A DNA stretch of 64,000 bases, taken from Anthracocystis setariae (Eukaryota > Basidiomycota > Ustilaginomycetes > Ustilaginales > Ustilaginaceae). Below are positions 41,710 through 51,484 of the stretch, piece after piece. The position numbers were made by a program, and so were the translations under genes. The stretch covers positions 682,001-746,000 of the forward strand of contig CAKMXJ010000004.1 in the NCBI GenBank assembly GCA_928724745.1. Reading direction: 5' to 3'. The notes beneath the pieces were generated by a model. The model saw only the letters and a list, made by a program, of their open reading frames with translations, was not told the origin of the DNA and searched no databases. Within the stretch, counting starts at the first letter, position 1. Each line of letters starts with the position of its first letter.

Positions 41710-41710
<1 letters not shown>

Positions 41711-41747
<37 letters not shown>

Positions 41748-41776
41748 GTTTTGGTTGGTTGGTTGGTTGGTTGGTT
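41711..41776. repeat. (TG)16 followed by (GGTT)n microsatellites
   Basis: TG run 41711-41742, a short TGCGTGTG bridge, then GGTT units 41752-41776. It lies 450 bases upstream of the exportin-T start. Confidence 0.9.
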
Positions 41777-42229
41777 CGTTGCTTGTCACCTTTCCTCGTC
41801 ATTTACGCTAACCCTCCACCTAGTCACTTGGTGTTCATCCCTGCCATCTTGCTCTCTTTGGTCGGCATTGGATCCGAAAAGCACCGTCATACCATCGCAT
41901 CTTCCGACTGGGACAATCCTCACTCCTCACCACCCAAGGAAACAGTCGCAGGTAGTCGAAGCCCTAGCCAACTAGTCAAACCGACAAGTCGCCGACTGAT
42001 TCATCCAGCCAACACTCCGATCATTTGCTCGGTTCTGTTCGCGATATCCGACCATCAACCCAGCATCATAGATACCAAAAGCGCCACTCATGTCGGCATA
42101 GCCCCGTGCCCTTCGATCCAGTTCCGTTGATTCAGCACGCCCGTTTTGGACAGGGATCTGTGCGCTAGAATACCTCCCTAGTTTGCGAGCTGCAGTCGTC
42201 TCAGCAGCCTCGGCAACACATACTAGACC

Positions 42230-45200
42230 ATGGAGGAACAGCTCATCCAGGCGGTTGAGATTGCCTCCAACCCGCTCGCCAATGCCGGTCCCGAGGTCAC
42301 CTCTCAAGCTTTACAGTTTCTCGAGCATCTCAAGACCATCACGCACGACAGTTGGAGCGCAGGATGGAGCGTCTGGTCAGCTCGCAACCCGGAGGGCACT
42401 GGTCCCAAGTACAGCCAGAATGCGCGTATGTTTGGTCTCATGCTCGTCGATGACTTTTTGGAAAACCGCATCAGCATGACCAACGACCCAGCAGCTGCGG
42501 TAGCCTCGCTTCAGCAGTCGGCTGTCGAGTACATCCAAAACGAGTACGTGGCTGGCTCGGGCGATGGCTCGGTCCCATACATCAAGAACAAATTTGCACA
42601 GGTACTTGCCGTCTTGCTTCTGCAGACCTACAACCTGCCTCCACCATACACCTTGTTGCCCACTCTGCTCTCGCTGTTCCACACTCACCCGGGAGCCTCG
42701 CCATCCCAGGCTTCAACGTCCCAGCCGCCACTCAACCCAGTTACAACAGACTTGATCTTGCGTGTCTTGCACGACCTTTCCGTCACTCTCGGATCCGACG
42801 TCACGTTGCGAGCTGTGCGTTCCAAGGAGCGCTTGCAGCGAGATGCAGCCGTGAGGGACGAAATCCGAGCCAACCATGCTTCCAACATCGCCGACTCGGT
42901 TTGGAGTGTCGTGGAGCAAGGCTTCAATCGAGTCAACTTGGGGGACCAAGCGAACATCGAAACTGCCGCTGGTGTCCGCAGTATGACTTTTGCCAACGCG
43001 GTGGACCTCGCCGCTGCTGCAACCAAGATCGTGGAAGACTACGTCTCTTGGATCGATATCAACCTCGTCGTCACCAACCAGACAGTCCCATTGTTGTTTA
43101 ATGTGCTGCACCATCCCATTCCCAAACTGCGCACTGCGGCTGCCGATGCGCTGCACGGCATCATCAGCAAAGGCATGAAGCCTGCCGACAAGCTGAGCCT
43201 CGCTCAAGCTCTCAACCTGCCCGAAGTCATCACTCCGCTCGAGTCACGGACACGGACGGGTTCAGGGGCGCAGAATGGTCCGAGCGATCGAAGCGATTCC
43301 AACATCGAGTTCAGAGAGCATCTGGCCCATCTGACCAACGGCCTTGTGCTCGAGATGTGCAAGATCCTGGAAGAAAGTGCGGCGGAAGAAGCGACAAAGG
43401 TGGCGGCAGAGGCGCTTCTCAACTCGATCTTGCCACTTGTGCTGGCTTTCCTGTCGGACGAGTATGACGATGCATCCGAACAAATGTTCTCCGGTGTCAA
43501 TATGATCCTCGCCATGTACAAGAAGGCGCGCCGACGAGGTGCCGAATTGACGGGACCGCGAGCCGAGTTCCTCTCAAATCTGATCGGCGTCGCTCTGCAG
43601 AAGATGAAGTTCGACGACGATGCAGAGTGGCCCGCCAGCAGCTTTGGTGCTGCCGAAGATGATGATGACGAGGAGGACGAGGATGATGCCAAGTTTTTGG
43701 AGATGAGGAGGAACCTGCAGACCATTGTAGGTGCGATTGCTGCCATTGATGATCGGCTCTTCTCCACTAGCGTTGCTCAGCTTGTTCTGTCGACGTTTGG
43801 CGCGTTCGAAGCAAGTGTTGCAGGCACGGGAGCTCAGCAGTCATGGCAGCAGATCGAGTTGGCGTTGTACGTGATCCTCTTCTACGGTGATGTCATGACC
43901 ACGGCTACAGCTGCACCCAAGGTGGGTCTCTCGCCTGCCATGTTTGTTCAGAGTCCCGAGGCTGGGTCCAAGGGACGTGCTCCCAAACTTGGAAACGACG
44001 CGCTTGCCGCTCTGCCACTCAGCAATCTGGGCGAGATGGTGCAGAAGCTGGTGCTGTCCAACGTCTCGTCGTTCCCTCATCCGGCTGTGCAGCTTCAGTT
44101 CTTCGAGTGTCTGGTGCGTTACTCGAACTTCTTTGCTGCGCGCAGTGGATGCGTTTCGGATGCCTTGCCGGCATTCTTGGACTGGCGCGGTGTTCATCAC
44201 GACAAGATCGGGGTTCGCAAGCGTGTCAACTACCTGCTGTACCGCTTTGTTCGCGATCTGCGAGCCGTGGCAGCCGTACCGATGGACTATGTCGAACGGT
44301 TGCTGCAGGGATTGCAGGACCTGTTGGTGGTACGTGCCGAGTTGCCCGAGGTGGCTCCGGATGAGGATCCGTTGGTCAAGGCTACGGCTCCGGCGGGGTA
44401 CTTTGACAGTCAGCTGTACTTGTTCGAGACGAGCGGGATTTTGATTTCGCTGCTGAACAATGCGCCCGATGATCAAGTGATGCTGCTCAAGGCGATTGCC
44501 GAGCCGTTGACCAAGCAGATGCAGCAGGCGATCCAGGCGTTTCAGTGCAACCCGGCGGATCTGACTTGGGTGTTGCAGGTGCATCATCTGATGCTGGCTC
44601 TGAGCAGCTTGAGCAAGGGGTTCCCGGATGTCAACCCGAGCAGCTCGCAGACGGAACCGCGATGGATCGGTGTGTTCAAGACGATCACCGAGCAGGTTTT
44701 GGTTAGCACGAGTTCGATGAAGCAGTTTTCGGTGGTGCGCGAAGCGGCGCGTGGGGCGTTTGCACGTATGGTCTCGACGTGCGGCAAGGCGGTGTTGCCG
44801 TATATTGCCGGTTTGATCGATGCGTTGCTCGGTGAGGTGACGTCGCAGGAATTGGTGGATTTCATCAACTTCCTCTCGCTCGTGGTCAACAAGTACAAGG
44901 ATGATGTAAAGCCGATTGTGGATCAGCTGTTGCTGATTTTGGTGGAGCGCATTTTCTTTTTCCTCAACCAGGCGGTTAGTGGTACCGATGATGCGGTTCA
45001 CAAGTCGGAGCTGCAGAAGGCATATATGAATTGGCTCTCGTCCATGGTGCAGTCGGGGATGGAGGGGGTGTTGGTGTCGGAGAAGAATGCGGCTCAGTTG
45101 GAGACGATTTTGCAGAGTGTGGTTTTTTACTCGACCAATTCGGATGCTGCTTGTCAGAGGACGGCGTTTTCGATCCTGCATCGGCTGGTTAGTGCTTGGG

Positions 45201-45550
45201 GCGCGGGTGGTGGGGTGAATGGCGCAGTCGGTGCCACGGCGCTTCCAGGGTTCGAGCGGTTTATCTACGAAACGTTGGTGGCGTTGATCTTTGAAGCCCC
45301 CACCAAGGATGGATTCGATTTGAGCGATGCTCAGTGCCAGATCGTGCTCGGCGAAATCGCAACGCTCGCAAAGACGATCTATATCAAGAGGGGGGACGAG
45401 ATGATTAACTACCTGGTGCAGGTTTACTTGCCTGGCATTCATTGTCCGCCGGCGATGGCAGAAGACTTTGCGCACAACCTCAAGGCGTTGGACGCAAGGC
45501 CGTTTAAAAAGTATCTCGAGGCTTTTATCGTCAAGTCTCGTGGAGGTTAA
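42230..45550 (+). CDS. los1: Exportin-T (tRNA exportin Los1)
   Basis: Encodes 1106 residues in one exon, start MEEQLIQAVEIASNPLANAG. It is an all-helical importin-beta superfamily protein: LTHDSW-like first repeats (HLKTITHDSWSAGWSVWSAR), then the exportin Xpo1-like domain FAQVLAVLLLQTYNLPPPYT and DLILRVLHDLSVTLGSDVTL, LIGVALQKMKFDDDAEWP with an acidic loop (DDDDEEDEDD, about residues 475-485), VQLQFFECLVRYSNFF and LLVVRAELPEVAPDEDPL. The C-terminus, FAHNLKALDARPFKKYLEAF, is the typical end of Los1. Los1 binds Ran-GTP and mature tRNA for nuclear export. Length agrees with fungal orthologues. A 587-codon open frame on the opposite strand is a codon-bias shadow. Convergent with thi4, 119 bases. 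Confidence 0.92.
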   Translation: MEEQLIQAVEIASNPLANAGPEVTSQALQFLEHLKTITHDSWSAGWSVWSARNPEGTGPKYSQNARMFGLMLVDDFLENRISMTNDPAAAVASLQQSAVEYIQNEYVAGSGDGSVPYIKNKFAQVLAVLLLQTYNLPPPYTLLPTLLSLFHTHPGASPSQASTSQPPLNPVTTDLILRVLHDLSVTLGSDVTLRAVRSKERLQRDAAVRDEIRANHASNIADSVWSVVEQGFNRVNLGDQANIETAAGVRSMTFANAVDLAAAATKIVEDYVSWIDINLVVTNQTVPLLFNVLHHPIPKLRTAAADALHGIISKGMKPADKLSLAQALNLPEVITPLESRTRTGSGAQNGPSDRSDSNIEFREHLAHLTNGLVLEMCKILEESAAEEATKVAAEALLNSILPLVLAFLSDEYDDASEQMFSGVNMILAMYKKARRRGAELTGPRAEFLSNLIGVALQKMKFDDDAEWPASSFGAAEDDDDEEDEDDAKFLEMRRNLQTIVGAIAAIDDRLFSTSVAQLVLSTFGAFEASVAGTGAQQSWQQIELALYVILFYGDVMTTATAAPKVGLSPAMFVQSPEAGSKGRAPKLGNDALAALPLSNLGEMVQKLVLSNVSSFPHPAVQLQFFECLVRYSNFFAARSGCVSDALPAFLDWRGVHHDKIGVRKRVNYLLYRFVRDLRAVAAVPMDYVERLLQGLQDLLVVRAELPEVAPDEDPLVKATAPAGYFDSQLYLFETSGILISLLNNAPDDQVMLLKAIAEPLTKQMQQAIQAFQCNPADLTWVLQVHHLMLALSSLSKGFPDVNPSSSQTEPRWIGVFKTITEQVLVSTSSMKQFSVVREAARGAFARMVSTCGKAVLPYIAGLIDALLGEVTSQELVDFINFLSLVVNKYKDDVKPIVDQLLLILVERIFFFLNQAVSGTDDAVHKSELQKAYMNWLSSMVQSGMEGVLVSEKNAAQLETILQSVVFYSTNSDAACQRTAFSILHRLVSAWGAGGGVNGAVGATALPGFERFIYETLVALIFEAPTKDGFDLSDAQCQIVLGEIATLAKTIYIKRGDEMINYLVQVYLPGIHCPPAMAEDFAHNLKALDARPFKKYLEAFIVKSRGG

Positions 45551-45669
45551 CAAACAAAACAAAGCATCCCACATGAATGAACCACAAGCTGCATATTTTT
45601 TCACACTTTCATCGTTGTGCGGATTGGATTGGATTTGACACCTTGGGAAGGGAAAGGGTTAGGGGGGGG

Positions 45670-46790
<1,121 letters not shown>

Positions 46791-46854
46791 TCAAGACAGT
46801 GGACGTTGAGAAGGTAGCTGAGGGGAACGAAGAGGGGGAGGGGTATTTATTGGG

Positions 46855-46861
46855 TTATATA
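46855..46861 (-). promoter_or_regulatory. TATA box of thi4
   Basis: Reads TATATAA on the minus strand, about 90 bases upstream of the thi4 ATG. Confidence 0.5.
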
Positions 46862-48022
46862 GGGAGGAAGCACCACGTGAGAAAAAGTTAGCTCTCGTGG
46901 CGACAACTGTGGACAGCTTGAACTACTAGGAGCGAGCACGGACCTGATCGCATTGCACCTCTCTCGATCCTAGCAATTGTGGCCACATGAGTCAGAGAGA
47001 GAGACGCTAGCAGAGCATTCATTCATTGCTTGGGGAGGAAAGAGCTGCTCGGATGAAAATGAATTGAGAAAAGAAGCTGGTTGGCAGCATTCGGTTGTCG
47101 TCGATAGGGACGGGAAAAAAAAAAAAGAGCGAGTAGTTGCATCCACACTCACACCTACTCTTGGAACAATCGCACAGACCATCCGCCCACCCACATCCAC
47201 ATCCACATCCACACACTTTTGCCTGCGAAGTGCGATGGAGATGGGGCATTGTGAGCGCCGCATTGATGAACGCTTAATTCTATATTGCTCTTAATGTCCA
47301 AGGCTGGCTTGGATGCGAGAGTAAGACCATTTCCGCCACCGGTCAAGCTCGCCGGCGCACGGCAGAGATGCACGCGTGATCAGACGCCCAACTCTACTCT
47401 ACTGTACAGTACAGTACTTGAGAATGTGAGTGTGGTTCCTCTGCCCACAGCAACCCATGGTCAGCTATCGCTACTTAATTACAATACTGCGGTTGGGGAG
47501 CATACTGAGCAGGAGTCACAGGGCAGCGGAAACAAAGCGGACCGGACAACGACTCGACCCGTAGCCTGAAGAAATGAAATGGGAAAAAAAAAGAAAGAAA
47601 GAGGCGCGCAACTTGAAACCTGTCGCGCAACCAATTTTTAATTCTGTTTTCGGTATGACACATGTCGATGTGCAGGGTTCAGCCCTCAATCCAACAGGCG
47701 AGGCAAACAGAGTCGACAGTCGAGGAGAGACAGACAGACGCTGCTGGACGAGAGATGAACCGGATCTTTCCGTTGCGGAGACACGAGTCGAGGTTGGCTA
47801 GCAGCAGTCGTGTAATGCCACTTTCTTACTGATACGAAATCAAAATATTGACTCTGATCGAATGCGATACAGTCTACCTTGTTGATCTTCTGAAAGAGGG
47901 TCGATGCTGGTATGCCAGAGCGTGTTGAGGGGCAGTCCAGCGGAAGAACGTGGTGGTCCATGCACGTACATTCTTTGGTTGGGCCGGCAAGATTGGAGTG
48001 CTGTTGTCGGCAGCGGTGCCTA

Positions 48023-48025
<3 letters not shown>

Positions 48026-48092
<67 letters not shown>

Positions 48093-48095
48093 CTC
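48026..48095. repeat. (CT)n then (CTTT)n microsatellite
   Basis: About 22 CT units passing into five or six CTTT units; a long homopyrimidine tract on the plus strand. Confidence 0.95.
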
Positions 48096-49218
48096 TTTTC
48101 AGGTGCTAGGGTAAGGCGAGTGAGGCGCAGAGAGAAGCATCAGACGGCAGAGTGTTGGTTGGGCGGCCGGCGGCATGAGCGATTCATTCAATTTCCGAAA
48201 GTGAGACAGAAGCCATCGGTTTGATTACGAAGCTTGCAGCGCACTTTGCCAACGTGTGTGTGGGTGCGGGCGTTAGAGGACGACGGCGATCGCGGACAAG
48301 ATTTCGCCGCTTGAAATTTGAGGCCCTTCTCTCGGACCGAACTTGTAAGTGACACCATTCCACAACCCCCACACACAACAGATCTCATCTAATCGACACT
48401 AGATCACACTCTACTGCCCGACTCCTTTGGATCATCAAGATGTCAAACTGAGGTTTTGCGCATCTAATCACAGCTATGGCTGCGAGGATGAATGGTGGCT
48501 GGTGAGCACGCTGGTTGATGGAAAATAATCAAGGCATGAAGCTCGGTTAAGATGCCACGAGAAGAGAAGCAGTATACTGTAGTATAGTACTATAACTGTG
48601 AGAATGTCGTCGACAAGACCATCAACTCCCGCCTCGCGGTTGTGCTTTGGGGTTGCGCTTCGATCTCGACAAATCTGCAAGCCGAGGTTGCCGAAGCCTC
48701 AACAAAAAGGCAATTAATTTCCTCTTGTTAGAATTAAGAATAAGAATGTGAGGTCGAGCTCATAGCACAAAGGATTTGACGCCTTTCAAGTCCAATCACC
48801 GATGTCGACTAAAATTGTACTCGGAACCTTTTTTGCGATCGAGATTGAGATCTTGACAAAAAACCTCGGCCGAGCTTTTTACAAATCACGTGCAAAGCGA
48901 CAGATCGATTTTTGCAAAAGAAAAAAAGGCGGCCAACTTTGTCATGAGACAGTCAGAATGGATCACGCACGCAGCAGGTCAGCCTCTGCTGCAATCGGTG
49001 CCCGCTGCAATCAACGAGTGTTAGCAGGCAACAGTTGAACCAAGCAAGCCAGAGAGCCAAGCGCTAGTCAAGTCAAGCTCAACTCAACTCAATTCAAGCC
49101 AAGCCAAGCCCTGCCCTGCCAAGCTGCACTTATCCGATCGGATTGCTGAGCGTCAGAGTTGACATTCGAGATTGCATCGCTCGCTCACTGTCCTTCTCCA
49201 CCAAGCCATCAAGAAAAG

Positions 49219-49995
49219 GTAAGTCGATAGTGACGTCGATATCTACCAGCATACACCCGCTTCTTCCATCCTACGATCTACATCGCATCGACACAGCATC
49301 CTTTGGTAAGGATCCAGCACGACTCAGGGTGGACAGCATCAACTTTGGCGAAACATGCAGGCATGGTATCGACTAGCAGTACACATCAACGTCATGGCAT
49401 GGACTACTTGCATCAGCAAAACAGCATCGAAGAGCGTAGATACGATGAAAATCTTGCAGCTTCACAAATTGGCGCTCTGAATGGCAGTGCATCGTCGGAT
49501 AGGTCTTGGTATGGTCAGATGGAGGCGCAGTAGAGTACAATCTAGGAATGGCTTTTGGCATATCATGGCTAGCGAAGGGGGCAATCAATCGCCTCCTACG
49601 GTATACATGGAGATTTGACCAGGCTCGAGGGATGGCAGATGTCCAAGATTGGATTGGATAGACTGTATAGCAATGCCAAAGATCATTGATGCCAAAGATC
49701 ATTGGGGTTAGCAGAGGATGGATGAACGTAGCAACCACAACATCAACGACACAACAACATCAACGACATTTGCAAATATCAGTACAGGTTCCACAGTCGA
49801 CACATCGCATTCCATTATACTTGCTGCACCACACAGAGCCAGCTATGGCTGTCTTTAACAACAAACACAACAGGATGGAAGACGGGCGGTTTTGGATCCG
49901 ATCATCGCATGCGCAGCCAAGTTGAAAAGTTGAGTTTCAGCTCATCTGACCCTTCATCTCTCTTTATCCTCTTTTTCCTTTCTCACCATCATCAG
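49219..49995 (+). other. Probable 5'-UTR intron of rpl6
   Basis: Donor AAAAG/GTAAGT at 49219 follows a CT-rich stretch like a ribosomal-protein leader. Acceptor ATCATCAG ends at 49995, preceded by a strong pyrimidine tract and only 16 bases before the rpl6 ATG. The intervening 777 bases have no coding signal. Inferred, not proven. Confidence 0.5.
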
Positions 49996-50011
49996 CATAT
50001 AATCCGACAAA

Positions 50012-50722
50012 ATGGCCCGTCACACCGTTGCACCCAACGTGGCCCGCTTGGGCCGAACCAAGGCCTTCCAGAAGAAGGCTGGTTACAAGAACATGGAGCG
50101 CCAGGGTGCCCCCAAGAAGGAGGAGGAGGCTCCCGCTCACAAGGAGGTCTCCGTCAAGGGCGCCAAGAACGGTGGCAAGCGTCTCGTCCCCACCCAGAAG
50201 GCTCCCCGCTTCTACCCCGCCGAGGAGGCTCGCATCCCCAAGGCTAACCGCAAGGTCAACAAGCCCACCAAGCTCAAGTCCAACATCGCCCCCGGTTCCG
50301 TCCTGATTCTCCTGGCCGGTCGCTTCCGCGGCAAGCGCGTCGTTTTCCTCAAGCAGCTCGACTCGGGTCTCCTCCTGGTCACTGGTCCCTTCAAGGTCAA
50401 CGGTGTCCCCATCCGCCGTGTCAACCAGGCCTACGTCATTGCCACCTCGACCAAGATCGACATCTCGGACGTCAAGGTCGACGACAAGATCAACGACTCT
50501 TACTTTAAGAAGGACAAGGCTGCCAAGGTCAAGGCCGAGGCTGCTTTCTTCGCCGACCCCGCCAACAAGAAGGCTCACCCCGAATCCAAGGTTGCCGACC
50601 AGAAGGCTCTCGACAAGGCTGTTATCGCTGCCGTCAAGAAGGCTGGTCCCACCATGGCCAAGTACCTCGCCGCCACCTTCTCGCTCTCCAAGGGTGAGAA
50701 GCCCCACGCTCTCAAGTTCTAA
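50012..50722 (+). CDS. rpl6: 60S ribosomal protein L6 (eL6)
   Basis: Encodes 236 residues, one coding exon, start GACAAA/ATG ([20 protein letters not shown]). The eL6 core is clear: [33 protein letters not shown] with the KOW-like turn, [36 protein letters not shown], then the basic C-terminal part ([40 protein letters not shown]). Codons are strongly biased to C at the third position (AAG, CTC, GTC, GCC), far more than in neighbouring genes, as expected of a very highly expressed gene. The protein sits in the large ribosomal subunit near the expansion segments. Confidence 0.96.
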   Translation: MARHTVAPNVARLGRTKAFQKKAGYKNMERQGAPKKEEEAPAHKEVSVKGAKNGGKRLVPTQKAPRFYPAEEARIPKANRKVNKPTKLKSNIAPGSVLILLAGRFRGKRVVFLKQLDSGLLLVTGPFKVNGVPIRRVNQAYVIATSTKIDISDVKVDDKINDSYFKKDKAAKVKAEAAFFADPANKKAHPESKVADQKALDKAVIAAVKKAGPTMAKYLAATFSLSKGEKPHALKF

Positions 50723-51470
50723 ATTTGTTTGACTTGACAGCAGCAGCGTCCTTGTTCCCATACCCTCCCAGCACTTTTGGTACGAGCGCCTGATGAACAG
50801 CTGTTTTCTCTAAAGCAAAACGACGGACAATCGGTAAGACTTGGGTCTGGCCGATGCCACGATAGTCCCGCTCGTTTCTTGCCAGGCTTTTTCATCCTCC
50901 AGTTCTCAGACCGACTTTTTTCATTACTTTTCTTTCTTTCTCGCATTAGTCGTGAGTGCGCACTCGATCGCATATGGGTGTCGCCCTCATTTTCTTCCTT
51001 TCCTACGTTTCCCCCCCCCCCCCCCCTTTAGCTCGACCAGACCCAAAAAGGCGCTCCCCCTCTCCAGCGCTCCCCACCCAAACCCCCTCTCTTCCTCCTT
51101 TGCAAAATCTCTCGACTCACTCGCGGGATTTTCTTTTGTAACTCATACAAACCAACCCCCTCAAGCTTTTGGGGCTCCAAATACAAACACAACACACAAA
51201 GCACACGTGCATTTCTTCCCACTTTTGCCCACACAGTCTGTGTCGATCGGCTCGAGTCCGCCCTCTTCCTTCTACCCAGTTTCCATGACTTAAGTTGGTG
51301 TGTATTGATCATCTACTCTCCCGAGCGAGTTTTGTTCTCTTCCTTGCTGAGCTTAGCGGCCTTTGTTTGCCACTTTTCACATTCTGACCCAATCATCTAT
51401 AAAGATTGGCAACTGTCTCACGAGCGAGTTTATCGTCGGTGTCGATCATCTAGAAATTTTGTAGCTCTTA
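50723..51470. other. Convergent spacer rpl6/pet127 with repeats
   Basis: 748 bases. It contains a 16-base C run (51011-51026) and degenerate copies of the pet127 3' end (51308-51361 and 51392-51431; see findings). Open frames here are low complexity. Confidence 0.6.
51011..51026. repeat. 16-base C homopolymer
   Basis: Uninterrupted C run in the rpl6/pet127 spacer. Confidence 0.9.
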
Positions 51471-51484
51471 TCAGGAGCGAGTTT
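51308..51484. repeat. Degenerate triple repeat reaching into the pet127 3' end
   Basis: Three units, each with ATCATCT followed 15-30 bases later by GAGCGAGTTT: 51308/51323, 51392/51422 and 51446/51475. The last GAGCGAGTTT covers the pet127 stop region. The first unit continues into TCCTTGCTGAGCTTAGCGG, almost identical to the pet127 coding end at 51508-51530. Confidence 0.65.

Larger units (their letters stand above)
37802..42229. other. 4.4-kb divergent intergenic region, repeat-rich
   Basis: Largest gene-free stretch. It holds GGT runs (38085-38150), a GT run (38258-38276), alternating CG (38715-38729), CTCACTCAC and CGACTCGACT repeats (38990-39030), GGTACA repeats with a TACAGTAC motif (39114-39133), an AAAT run (39456-39480), a 26-base T run (40122-40147), a 27-base A run (41630-41656), GT (41711-41742) and GGTT (41752-41776) runs. 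Open frames up to 206 codons (38686-39306, minus) show no domain. A regulatory or non-coding role is possible; no gene is supported. Confidence 0.6.

Noticed and set aside
43841..45604. 587-codon minus-strand open frame opposite exportin-T
   Set aside because: Long only because los1 codons avoid stops on the reverse strand; no recognisable domain.
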